DNA of 35,876 nt from Deltaproteobacteria bacterium. Its GTDB lineage: Bacteria > Myxococcota > B64-G9. The position numbers and the translations under genes were made by a program. The stretch spans positions 1 through 35,876 of the forward strand of contig JAUXGL010000018.1 of assembly GCA_030622135.1 (NCBI GenBank), given 5' to 3'. The notes under the pieces are model-generated. The model did not search any database and was not told the origin of the DNA. It saw only the letters and a list, made by a program, of their open reading frames with translations. Positions 24,778-32,742 of this stretch are shown one piece after another (the first letter of the stretch is position 1; every line of letters starts with the position of its first letter).

Positions 24778-26133
24778 CTATCCCGAGACTTTTTTTCTAG
24801 CCACGTTGGCACAGACCAGGATGGGATCCCACACCGGAGCGAAGGGGGGCGCGTAACTCAGGTCCAGAGAGGCCAGGTCCTCCACCGTCCAGCCGGCGTG
24901 CAAGGCGGCGACCAGCACGTCCAGCCGCTTGGCCACGCCTTCGCCGCCGGCCATCTGCGCGCCGAGAATGCGGCCGGTCCGCCGCTCGAACACCAGGCGC
25001 ACGCAGATATCCCTGGAACCGGGATAGGCGTGCGCACGGGTCCGGGCCGAAATGACTACGGCGACGGGATCGAAACCAGCCCCGGCGGCCTCCGAATCCA
25101 TCAGCCCGGTGTGGCCCACGGCCAGATCAAATACCTTGGTCACCGACGTCCCCATCACTCCGCGGAAGCGTTCGTCGGCTCCCACCGCGTTGGCCCCGGC
25201 GATCCGCCCCTGCTTGTTGGCGGTGGTTCCCCGGGGAATGAAGACACCCCTTCGAAGCAGAATATGATAGGCATCGGCGCAGTCGCCGGCGGCGAACACG
25301 CCCGGCGCGGACGTCCGCATGCGGTCATCCACGGCGATGGCGCCGCTCTCCCCGATGCGAATGCCCGCATCCCGGGCCAGGCCTACCTCCGGGGTCACCC
25401 CGGTCGCCACCAGAACCAGGTCGGCGGGCAGATCGCCCGCGTCGGTATGCACCGCCTCCACCCGGCCGTCGCCCACGAACCCGAGCACGCGGGCACCCGC
25501 GCGGAACTCGACACCGTGGCGCTCCAGCTCGGAACGCACCAGCTTCGAGATCTCTTTGGGATAGCCCGAGGGCACATCCTCGGAGCGCTTGATCACGGTC
25601 ACGGACAGACCCCGCTCGGTAAGCACGTCGGCCATCTCCAGGCCGATGTGTCCCCCCCCCAACACCACGGCGCGCCGGATGGGGCGATCTTTCAGGTAGG
25701 TCTTGATTTTCTCCGCCTGTACCAACGTGTGCAGTAAAAACACTCCGTCTTTTTCCATTCCGGAAAACGGCGGATGGACGGGCCGGCAGCCGGTGGCCAT
25801 GACCAGGCGATCGTAGGCATGCGTCTCCTCGCCGTTTTTGCCGGACACGGTCACGCTGCGTTTGTTCACGTCGACGGCCTTCACCGCGTGGTGAATGCGC
25901 ACGTCGATTCCACGCTCCTTTCGAAAACTCTCCGCGCTGATCACCACCAGATCTTCGATGGGCCTCTGGGGATCTTGGATGTTGTAGGGCATGCCGCAAG
26001 CGCCGTAGGACACCCAGGGCCCCCGCTCAAAAACGATCACCTCCAGATCCTTCTTGCGACGCTTGGCCTGGGAGGCCGCGCTCATCCCCGCGGCCACGCC
26101 GCCCACGACAATCATTCTTTTGGGATCGGACAT
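24778..26133 (-). CDS. FAD-dependent CoA-disulfide-reductase/NADH-oxidase-like oxidoreductase
   Basis: 451 aa from the ATG at 26133 (AGGAG upstream); an upstream ATG adds 21 unrelated residues and overlaps thiL. N-terminal FAD motif VVGGVAAGMSAA, a single redox cysteine C46 in SYGACGMPY, NAD(P)H motif VLGGGHIGLEMA, and second FAD motif GVFAAGDCAD. The single Cys places it with CoA-disulfide reductases, NADH oxidases and sulfur/polysulfide reductases rather than CxxxxC enzymes. The C-terminal dimerisation domain is present without a rhodanese extension. It starts 4 nt after thiL, so the pair is co-transcribed. The electron acceptor cannot be read from the sequence. Confidence 0.88.
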   Translation of the reverse strand: MSDPKRMIVVGGVAAGMSAASQAKRRKKDLEVIVFERGPWVSYGACGMPYNIQDPQRPIEDLVVISAESFRKERGIDVRIHHAVKAVDVNKRSVTVSGKNGEETHAYDRLVMATGCRPVHPPFSGMEKDGVFLLHTLVQAEKIKTYLKDRPIRRAVVLGGGHIGLEMADVLTERGLSVTVIKRSEDVPSGYPKEISKLVRSELERHGVEFRAGARVLGFVGDGRVEAVHTDAGDLPADLVLVATGVTPEVGLARDAGIRIGESGAIAVDDRMRTSAPGVFAAGDCADAYHILLRRGVFIPRGTTANKQGRIAGANAVGADERFRGVMGTSVTKVFDLAVGHTGLMDSEAAGAGFDPVAVVISARTRAHAYPGSRDICVRLVFERRTGRILGAQMAGGEGVAKRLDVLVAALHAGWTVEDLASLDLSYAPPFAPVWDPILVCANVARKKVSG

Positions 26134-26137
26134 AATC

Positions 26138-27157
26138 TCACTCCTGTCTCTTGAAATGATCGTACCCTTCAATATGCATTTCGCCCCAGGTCCCATTTCT
26201 TCTCACGCGTATATGTTTCTTTTGGGTTACCCGGCCGACCGGTACCACCCGGAGCCCCAGTTCACTTTGGCAGGCCGCCAGAGTCTCGGCCTCCCGGTCC
26301 TGGGGGACGCAGAACAGCAACACGTAGTCCTCGCCGCCGGAGAGACCCCAGTCCCGCGCGTCCACGCCCGCGCTTTTCGCCAGCGCGCGCGCGGCGTCCG
26401 ACAGCGGCAGAGCGTCGGCGTCGAGATCGGCGCCCACGCCGCTCGCGGTCACGACGTGGTAAAGATCCTGCAAAACACCATCACTCACGTCGATCATGGC
26501 GGTGGCCAGACGACGCTTGGCCAGCAGGCGACCCAGCTCCACCTGGGGGCGCGGCTCCAGGTGGGCCGATAGAAGCCGCCGCCGATCTGCGGCGGACACC
26601 TCACCGGATTTTCGCAGGGCCAGGTGGAGCCCCGCCCCGCTGTCGCCCACCATGCCTCCCAGCATGACCACGTCGCCCGGCCGAGCGCCAAAACGGGTAA
26701 TCACCTCTCCCGCCTCCGCCCGGCCCAGGACCGAAAGGCAGGCGATGATATCGGACTTGCTGGCGGTGGTATCGCCCCCGAGCAGGTCCACCCGGTGCTC
26801 CCGCGCGCATTGCAGCAGGCCGTCTCTGAACCCGGTAACGAACGCCAGGTCGAGATCGGCCGTCAGCCCCCAGGCCAGAAATGCCGCGGTGGGCTCGCCC
26901 CCCATGGCGGCAATGTCGCTGAGGTTGACCGAGAGCGACTTGTATCCCAGTTGCCGGGGGGTGATCCCGTCACGGAGGAAATGAACTCGCTCAACCAGCA
27001 TGTCAGTGGTGACCAGCAGCCGTTCCTTCCCCCCCACGTCCAGCACCGCGCAATCGTCGCCGATGCCGCGCACCACCCAGCGCCGACCGGGCTCGGCCGC
27101 CTGCCGGAAAAGACCGATGATCTCGAACTCCCCCAGACCAGACAAACCGTCAGCCAC
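26138..27157 (-). CDS. thiL: Thiamine-monophosphate kinase
   Basis: ATP-dependent phosphorylation of thiamine phosphate to thiamine diphosphate. 339 aa. Family features: LGEFEIIGLF start, GIGDDCAVLDV with metal-binding Asp pair, TTDMLVERVHF, YKSLSVNLSDIAAMGG, LLGGDTT, MIDVSDG and LSGGEDYVLLF. GTG start with GGGAGGT 6 nt upstream. First gene of the pair with the flavoprotein. No TPP riboswitch was seen in 27158-27246, so thiamine feedback is not evident here. Confidence 0.95.
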   Translation of the reverse strand: MADGLSGLGEFEIIGLFRQAAEPGRRWVVRGIGDDCAVLDVGGKERLLVTTDMLVERVHFLRDGITPRQLGYKSLSVNLSDIAAMGGEPTAAFLAWGLTADLDLAFVTGFRDGLLQCAREHRVDLLGGDTTASKSDIIACLSVLGRAEAGEVITRFGARPGDVVMLGGMVGDSGAGLHLALRKSGEVSAADRRRLLSAHLEPRPQVELGRLLAKRRLATAMIDVSDGVLQDLYHVVTASGVGADLDADALPLSDAARALAKSAGVDARDWGLSGGEDYVLLFCVPQDREAETLAACQSELGLRVVPVGRVTQKKHIRVRRNGTWGEMHIEGYDHFKRQE

Positions 27158-27246
27158 GCCGCAACCTCCCGGCCGCCATCACGGCGTCCAGCAACACCGG
27201 TTTGCAACTGGCAGTTATAGGATAGTTATCGGTTCCTAGACGCCCC

Positions 27247-29157
27247 TTAATATTCATCAAGTACAAAATCATTGAAGTATGCCTTTTTGGCGGCTCCGCT
27301 GCCGGGCGACATTGCCGTAATGCCTATCTTTATGGGTGAGAGGGATACCGTCATATCGGAGCCGACCTGTACCCATTCAGAATTGTTCCGATACCAACAA
27401 CTATATGTATCCCCTATCTTCTTTATTCCTATAGTAACGGCAGCTCCCATGCTGTTATCCATAATTGTGCTTGAAAATGATCCGTTTACCTCTTTTGCCG
27501 CTTCAAACTTCGGACCACCCGCGAAACTCTTAGCCATTCTTATATAGTTGTCATCATCCTGCCAGATATATACATCCGCCTGCTCGGTCTCCGCCGATGT
27601 ATTCATCTCTACTGTCGTGTATATGAAGAAATCGCCCAATGGGGCATGTTGTAAGAACATATTTTTATAATCATGACTACCCGCGCGGGTCTCGCAATCC
27701 TGCGCGGTGATTACCAGATAGCCTGGATCCGTTGCCAGGCTCCACCTGGACGGGTCCTCACTCACCACATGCCATTTGGCATCCAGCCTGGAGCCGCTAA
27801 AGTCGTCGGTGGACCCGCTGTATACAAAGGCATTGTTTGGGTAATTCTGCGGTGACACGGTAGGACCATTTACAACCAGGCTATTGTCGCTCCAATCTAT
27901 TTTGTCGATATTTAGCTGCCTTTCACTACCCCCGTTCCCCACATGAGAATGATAGCCGATCCACATCTGCCCATCAGGAGCATTGATAATGCAGTGATGT
28001 CCAGGCCCGGATACATCGCCTGTTTTTTGGAGGATTGGATTGCCACTGTATTTGGTCCATGCCGGCCCTTTAGGAGCGCTCGATGTCGCATAACCAACAG
28101 CGTAAACATTCTCATTGAAACAATTTGCAGAATACATTAAATAATATATGCCATCCTTCTTCAACACCCCGGGGGCTTCGGTCCACCTTATTGTCCCCCC
28201 ATAACTTGCCTGCTCCCATCCCTGGGTTGCCTTAATACAAAAGGTGTAGTCATCACTTGCAGATGTATAACTATTCATACTAACTACCCAAATTTGATTT
28301 TCCACAGTCGGAATTATCCCCCATTCTTGTCTTGCATAATACATGTACATTTGTCCATCACCATCCTTGAACAAATGAGCATCAATATTGCAGGTGGCCC
28401 CATCATCAAATAATGGAGCGGCTACCTCTGTAAATGGTCCGATTGGACTTACAGAGGATGCGACACAAATCCTTCTTTGACTAAACAGCACGTCATCTCG
28501 AGCACTAAAGTATAGATAGTAGATGCCGTCGGCCTTAACGCATTCAGGCGCCCAGAAGTCGTGAGCACTCCATGTAGATTCGCTTTTCTGAAAACAGAAA
28601 CCCTTATAGCGCCAATTGACCATATCATCCGATTGCCAGACCTCAAACCCGCAATCAGCGGCGGCTTCGCTCGTAGCATACAGATAATAATTATCGCCAT
28701 CCCTGAGGATCATTGGATCCGACACCAAAACAACATCTAAATTGTTTCTAAATTGGTTGACAATACGATCCTCGGCAGGATTGACGATTATGGTTATATC
28801 TTCTGTATCGCTCTCGACGGGTATGCCGTCATCCTCTACCGTAAACCTTACATTAGGATAGTTACCATAGTCGCCATGGCTCGGCGTCCAGCTAAACACT
28901 TGAGTACTAGGATCAAAGGCTGCACCATCAGGCAGACTGGAGGCACTAAAGGTCAAGATATCGCCAATATCGAGATCGATGGCTGTCACGGTAAATGTTA
29001 ATAACTCACCTTCAACCACACTTTTATTACCAATATGTTCAAGTACCGGCAAACGATTTACATCGCCTTCTGGCTGCTCATCCGCACTGCATTTACATAA
29101 AAACATGACAAGACCAATATATAAAAATATACTCAAAAAAACTTCAAACTTCTTCAC
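27247..29157 (-). CDS. Glycoside hydrolase family 43 protein, secreted, with Ig-like and C-terminal sandwich domains
   Basis: Likely arabinan/xylan-side-chain hydrolase on the cell surface or outside. 636 aa; GTG start with AAAGGGGG upstream. Signal region with two cysteines (LCKC; non-canonical lipobox). Putative Ig/cadherin-like domain about 36-127 (LPVLEHIGNKSVVEGE). Five-bladed GH43 propeller about 140-430 with all three acids: base D147 (VSDPMILR), pKa modulator D259 (NIDAHLF), general acid E327 (TEAPGVL). A concanavalin-like C-terminal domain at about 455-636 (DDFSGSRLDAKWHVV) as in GH43 beta-xylosidases. The DNA is markedly AT-richer (mid-40s % GC) with different codon use from all neighbours, suggesting recent acquisition. 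Monocistronic. Confidence 0.9.
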   Translation of the reverse strand: MKKFEVFLSIFLYIGLVMFLCKCSADEQPEGDVNRLPVLEHIGNKSVVEGELLTFTVTAIDLDIGDILTFSASSLPDGAAFDPSTQVFSWTPSHGDYGNYPNVRFTVEDDGIPVESDTEDITIIVNPAEDRIVNQFRNNLDVVLVSDPMILRDGDNYYLYATSEAAADCGFEVWQSDDMVNWRYKGFCFQKSESTWSAHDFWAPECVKADGIYYLYFSARDDVLFSQRRICVASSVSPIGPFTEVAAPLFDDGATCNIDAHLFKDGDGQMYMYYARQEWGIIPTVENQIWVVSMNSYTSASDDYTFCIKATQGWEQASYGGTIRWTEAPGVLKKDGIYYLMYSANCFNENVYAVGYATSSAPKGPAWTKYSGNPILQKTGDVSGPGHHCIINAPDGQMWIGYHSHVGNGGSERQLNIDKIDWSDNSLVVNGPTVSPQNYPNNAFVYSGSTDDFSGSRLDAKWHVVSEDPSRWSLATDPGYLVITAQDCETRAGSHDYKNMFLQHAPLGDFFIYTTVEMNTSAETEQADVYIWQDDDNYIRMAKSFAGGPKFEAAKEVNGSFSSTIMDNSMGAAVTIGIKKIGDTYSCWYRNNSEWVQVGSDMTVSLSPIKIGITAMSPGSGAAKKAYFNDFVLDEY

Positions 29158-29238
29158 AGGAAACCCCCTTTATTGCAATTCTCGCAGACCAGCCACCCGG
29201 TTTAAAAACACTAACACTTACTCTCTCCGTCAAGTAAG

Positions 29239-29250
29239 AAAATCGATTTT
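29239..29250. promoter_or_regulatory. 12-bp palindrome upstream of GH43 gene
   Basis: AAAATCGATTTT is a perfect palindrome about 80 bp upstream of the GH43 start, in the AT-rich gap behind the DsbA-like gene. A TTGACG lies 6-12 bp downstream on the minus strand but without a convincing -10. It may be an operator. Confidence 0.25.
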
Positions 29251-29303
29251 GTCTAAAAATCAGCGCTCTTGGGCGACAGGTGGTTGCATAAAAGACCTGC
29301 CGG

Positions 29304-30149
29304 CTACTTCCGGTACTCGATCCCCTTGACCCGATCGTACTCTTCCTCAAGGATGTCGATCATCTCCTCGAAGTTCATATCACCGAAGAACTTGCGGCCG
29401 TTTATGAAGAAGGTGGGAGTGGCTTCCACCTTATTGACTATGCCTTCCTTCTTGCTGGCGACCACGCGGTCCCGCACGCCGGGATCGGCGACGAGCTGCT
29501 TGAAAGTTTCTTTGTCCATGCCCGCGGCCTCGGCCCAGTTGAATTGCCTCTTGATGCAGAAGCGGTCGAAATTTTCGTAGGAGTGCATCAAAAACTCCCA
29601 GAAGCGGCCCATCTCGACCGCGGCCATGAAGCCCAGGCCGGTCTCCTTGGAGTGGGAATGGCCACGGATGGGGAAAACCTTGAAGTACATCTTCACCTTG
29701 CCCTTCAGCACGCCTTCGATGACAGCCTCGTGCAGCTTGGGGGTGATCTTCGCGCAGAAAGGACAACGGGCGCAGGCGTACTCTACCAGGGTGACCGGGG
29801 CACCCCCCTTACCGACGGAGGATAAGCCCTCGAGATCGATCTTGGATTTCTTCCCCGCCATCATGCTGCGGGCCCGGCGGGACAGCCCGCGGGTGATCTT
29901 GTCCCGGTCCTGCTTGTCGGCGACCCGAAGGCAGATGTTCTCGGCCAAGCGATAGGCCAGGGCGCATACGGGTTTTTCCTGGAGGCACTCGATGATGGTG
30001 CCGTCGCAGCAGTCGTAGGGATGCTGAGTGGAAAGCAGCTCCCGGGCCAGCTGCTTCTGCTCGCCTTCGAGCTTGTCGCAGGTGGGTGTCTGGGCGTACG
30101 CGACTGCGGGAAACAGAACCAGGATCGCTAGTGCCGGCAGCTTACCCAT
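29304..30149 (-). CDS. DsbA-like periplasmic thiol-disulfide protein with Cys-rich N-terminal region
   Basis: 281 aa from the ATG at 30149 (AGGAGGAAT SD); it overlaps the end of the MauE-like gene by 8 nt. Signal peptide ends AYAQ (about 20). Residues 24-73 hold six cysteines (C24, C47, C48, C55, C62, C73), followed by a DsbA/thioredoxin fold with active site C129-PF-C132, an extra C126, and cis-Pro motif EATPTFFING. CPFC and the inserted helical domain fit DsbA-type oxidases or DsbG-like folds. The N-terminal CCD-x6-C module is not one I can name. Last gene of the five-gene operon; MauE next door is the likely membrane redox partner (inference). Confidence 0.85.
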   Translation of the reverse strand: MGKLPALAILVLFPAVAYAQTPTCDKLEGEQKQLARELLSTQHPYDCCDGTIIECLQEKPVCALAYRLAENICLRVADKQDRDKITRGLSRRARSMMAGKKSKIDLEGLSSVGKGGAPVTLVEYACARCPFCAKITPKLHEAVIEGVLKGKVKMYFKVFPIRGHSHSKETGLGFMAAVEMGRFWEFLMHSYENFDRFCIKRQFNWAEAAGMDKETFKQLVADPGVRDRVVASKKEGIVNKVEATPTFFINGRKFFGDMNFEEMIDILEEEYDRVKGIEYRK

Positions 30150-30618
30150 GCGGATTCCTCCTCTTTTTTTGCAAGCGATCGATGCCGATGGCGTTTCTAT
30201 CGAAGATGGCGACATAGACCGCGAGAAAAAGCCAGCCGCTGTCGCGCAAGACGGTAAGGAAGGAGATGGGATCTTCCTCGGTCGTCTGGGAGGCAAAGCA
30301 GCCGCAGGCCATGCCCAGCCCCTTGTCCAGCGCGATGACGATGGCTACCATGAACATGACCATCATGCCCGCAACGGCCAGCGAGGCACCCCGCACCCGG
30401 AAGCCGACGATCAGCATGGCGCCGGCGAATAGCTCCACCCAGGGGAGGGTGACGGCTGCGAGGTTGATCACCCAGAGCGGCAGGATATCGTAGGTGGCGA
30501 TGTCCAGGGCGAACATGCCCGGGTAGGCGATCTTGTGGAGGCAAGCGTAGACGAACACCCAGCCCAGATACAGCCGCGCCGCCAGCGCCAGCCAGGAGTG
30601 CCCGCGCCAGTTCATCAC
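30142..30618 (-). CDS. MauE/DoxX-family membrane redox protein
   Basis: 158 aa with four predicted membrane helices (about 12-30, 45-70, 74-98, 123-142). LYLGWVFVYACLHKIAYP and VELFAGAMLIVGFRVRGA are typical of the MauE/DoxX family, and GMACGCF matches its periplasmic Cys motif. In the methylamine utilisation cluster MauE works with the thioredoxin-like MauD in forming disulfides of methylamine dehydrogenase; here the neighbour is a DsbA-like protein. The start ATG overlaps the rhodanese-like gene's stop (ATGA). Quinone-linked thiol oxidation is inference. Confidence 0.85.
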   Translation of the reverse strand: MMNWRGHSWLALAARLYLGWVFVYACLHKIAYPGMFALDIATYDILPLWVINLAAVTLPWVELFAGAMLIVGFRVRGASLAVAGMMVMFMVAIVIALDKGLGMACGCFASQTTEEDPISFLTVLRDSGWLFLAVYVAIFDRNAIGIDRLQKKRRNPHG

Positions 30619-31142
30619 GGTCCACCTCCGGGCTCGGGGCCCTTCAGGGCGGGCGCGCCGCCCTTGACGAAGAAAACGTTCTTGATCCCCTTGCCGGAGA
30701 TCTCCCGGCCCGCCTGTTCCCCCGAGTCCGGGTCCTTGCCGTCACCGTAGACCAGCACCCGTCTGGCCCCGGTCTTTTGGGTCCTACGGATCAACTCCTT
30801 GAGGGTCTGGTCGGGGATGGGCTCCAGGTAGTCGTAGGGGATGCTCATGGCGTCACGGAGCTTCCAGACCTGGTGCTCCGGCTTCCTTCGTGCGTCCACG
30901 ATGAAGGTGTCCTCCGCGTGGATAGAGGGATCGGTCGCCTCCAGGGGAGTCACCTCGCCCCCGGGCTCGGGACATGGAACCAGCGTCTCGTACTCTTCCT
31001 CAGCGATGTAGGGGATCTTCTCCGGATGGAAGAGATTCACCAGCAGGCCCATCACGCTGCAAGCCGCGGTAATCAGCACCGCGTCCCGCAGGGCGGTGCC
31101 CAGGCCGGAAAACCACGTCTGTTTTTTGGCTTCTGCGCTCAT
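30615..31142 (-). CDS. Membrane-anchored rhodanese-like protein lacking the active Cys
   Basis: 175 aa. One membrane helix at about 20-38 (DAVLITAACSVMGLLVNLF), then a rhodanese fold: FIVDARRKPEHQVWKLRDAMSIPYD and ARRVLVYGDGKDPDSGEQAGREI, ending with VFFVKGGAPAL. The active loop should read VYC; here it is VYG, so sulfur transfer by the usual persulfide is not possible. The domain probably faces the periplasm and binds a partner or ligand (inference). Starts 13 nt after the TPR/barrel gene and overlaps the MauE-like gene by 4 nt. Confidence 0.8.
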   Translation of the reverse strand: MSAEAKKQTWFSGLGTALRDAVLITAACSVMGLLVNLFHPEKIPYIAEEEYETLVPCPEPGGEVTPLEATDPSIHAEDTFIVDARRKPEHQVWKLRDAMSIPYDYLEPIPDQTLKELIRRTQKTGARRVLVYGDGKDPDSGEQAGREISGKGIKNVFFVKGGAPALKGPEPGGGP

Positions 31143-31155
31143 TTAATCCACACAG

Positions 31156-32742
31156 TTAGTCCACACAAGATGACCCGCGCCGGGCGGCCTCGTCCTGGCG
31201 CAGCAGATCCTGGATGCGCTCCTCCTCCAGCCCGGCCCCGGCCTGCTCGGAGACCCCGTAGTCCAGGGCCACGCGTCCTTTGGTTTCGACGACTTGGGGC
31301 GCCCACGGATTCAGATCGAAGGACCAGCGGATCTTGACAAGCAGGCGGTGCTCGCTGTAGTCGTAGTCATCCACTTCGTCGGCAGTGGAATCCCGGTAGG
31401 AGTACTCGTAGCTCGCTCCCAAACGTACGCCCATCCACACGGGGCTCCACAGCCCGGCGTTCAGCTTGGCCAATACATCGAAACGCTTCTTATCGCTCCC
31501 GTATGCCAAGCCGCCCAACTCCCCACCGGAATTGTGGTAGTAGTCCAGGCCCAGGGTAACCCCCAGGCGGGTGACGAGGCCCCAGCCTATATTGATCCGG
31601 GACACCACCAGCCCGGTGGCGCCCACCTGATCGTACGGGTCGCCGCTGGCGTCGTAGTATCGGATCGACAGGGCCATGAGCATGCGCGCCCGCCCGAACA
31701 CCACGAACGATCCGCCCAGGCCGCCGTCCAGCTCGAAGCGGCTACGCCCGTTCTCGCGGTAGATCCGCCGGCCCGCGCCCGCGAAGTAGGTCATGCGCTT
31801 GGTCTCCAGCTCCACTTCCCCGCGATGCGCCTCGTAGAAGCGCCGCTCGATCTCCCGGTCCTGGTTGAGCGCCAGGTAGTCTACCTTGTATCCCAGGAGA
31901 ATTCGCGGGAAGCCCGACCCCAAGATGAACCCCGGCCGGGCGTGCATCTGAAGGTAGCTCAGCTTCCGGGCCCCGTCCGCCTCGGCGGCGATCCCATGGC
32001 CCTTCAAGCCAGCCTCCAGCGTGGGCCGGAGCAGGCGGGAGGCAGGCCAAACCAGGCGCCCGAACAAATCCATTCTCAAAAGCGCGCTGCCAGCACCCTG
32101 GGTTCCCGGGTCGGCGGGCGAGCCGCCCTTGGAGTTGGAGGTGTAACCCCCGGCCAGCTCCAGCTTGAAACTCAACGGCTGGATCCACCCGGGATCCTCC
32201 GCGCCGCGGAGAAACAGCCACAGCCGCTCGTCCTCGGCGTAGATCTCACCGCTTTCGGGAACCTGCACCACCGATAGAAGCGCCCGGGCACGATCCGCCT
32301 GTGTTCGGGCCAGGAAGGCCTCCAGCAGACGCCAGCGCGCCGTATCCGCCCCCGCGGCGGGGCAGCCCTCGTCCGCCAGGGCTTCTCTGGCCAGGTCCAG
32401 ATCCCCGTTTTTTATATGCACCCAGATCAGCCAGCTACGGCTGACGCAGTCCTGCTCATCCCTGGCGATGGCCTTCTGCAACGTCCGCTGCGCCCAGAAC
32501 GGGTTGCTGTCCGCCAGATAGGCCCGGGCCAGCAAGTGGGAGTAGGCCGGCTCGCCCGGATGCTCCTTCACCAGAGGCTTGAGACGCGAGACGGCCTCCC
32601 GGGCGCGACCGGCGGCGATCAGACAATCGGTCACCTCGACCTCGCAGTCGATGTCCCCGGCGCAATCCCGCAGACACACCTCCTCGGCAGCACCGGCGGG
32701 GGCCAAAAGAACCGTCACTACGAATGCGAGCCAGGCCTTCAT
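31156..32742 (-). CDS. Exported TPR plus outer-membrane beta-barrel protein
   Basis: 528 aa. Signal peptide (MKAWLAFVVTVLLAPAGAAEE). The mature N-terminus has a tight Cys cluster (CLRDCAGDIDCEVEVTDCL), then TPR-like repeats to about 190 with further cysteines (EQDCVS, DEGCPA). From about 195 the sequence is strand-rich (LELAGGYTSNSKGG ... LRMDLFGRLVW ... FELDGGLGG), typical of an outer-membrane barrel with a TPR plug, similar in layout to export proteins such as PgaA/BcsC-like porins. The last residues are SSCVD. Start ATG overlaps the SUMF1-like gene stop (ATGA). Exact cargo unknown. Confidence 0.78.
   Translation of the reverse strand: MKAWLAFVVTVLLAPAGAAEEVCLRDCAGDIDCEVEVTDCLIAAGRAREAVSRLKPLVKEHPGEPAYSHLLARAYLADSNPFWAQRTLQKAIARDEQDCVSRSWLIWVHIKNGDLDLAREALADEGCPAAGADTARWRLLEAFLARTQADRARALLSVVQVPESGEIYAEDERLWLFLRGAEDPGWIQPLSFKLELAGGYTSNSKGGSPADPGTQGAGSALLRMDLFGRLVWPASRLLRPTLEAGLKGHGIAAEADGARKLSYLQMHARPGFILGSGFPRILLGYKVDYLALNQDREIERRFYEAHRGEVELETKRMTYFAGAGRRIYRENGRSRFELDGGLGGSFVVFGRARMLMALSIRYYDASGDPYDQVGATGLVVSRINIGWGLVTRLGVTLGLDYYHNSGGELGGLAYGSDKKRFDVLAKLNAGLWSPVWMGVRLGASYEYSYRDSTADEVDDYDYSEHRLLVKIRWSFDLNPWAPQVVETKGRVALDYGVSEQAGAGLEEERIQDLLRQDEAARRGSSCVD

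Noticed and set aside
27158-27246. TPP riboswitch near thiL
   Set aside because: The CTGAGA and ACCTGATCTGG-type elements are absent, and this gap is upstream of thiL by only 89 bases.
27200-29290. AT-rich segment as an insertion sequence or prophage remnant
   Set aside because: It holds one intact glycosidase gene; no transposase, integrase, terminal repeats or target duplication are visible.
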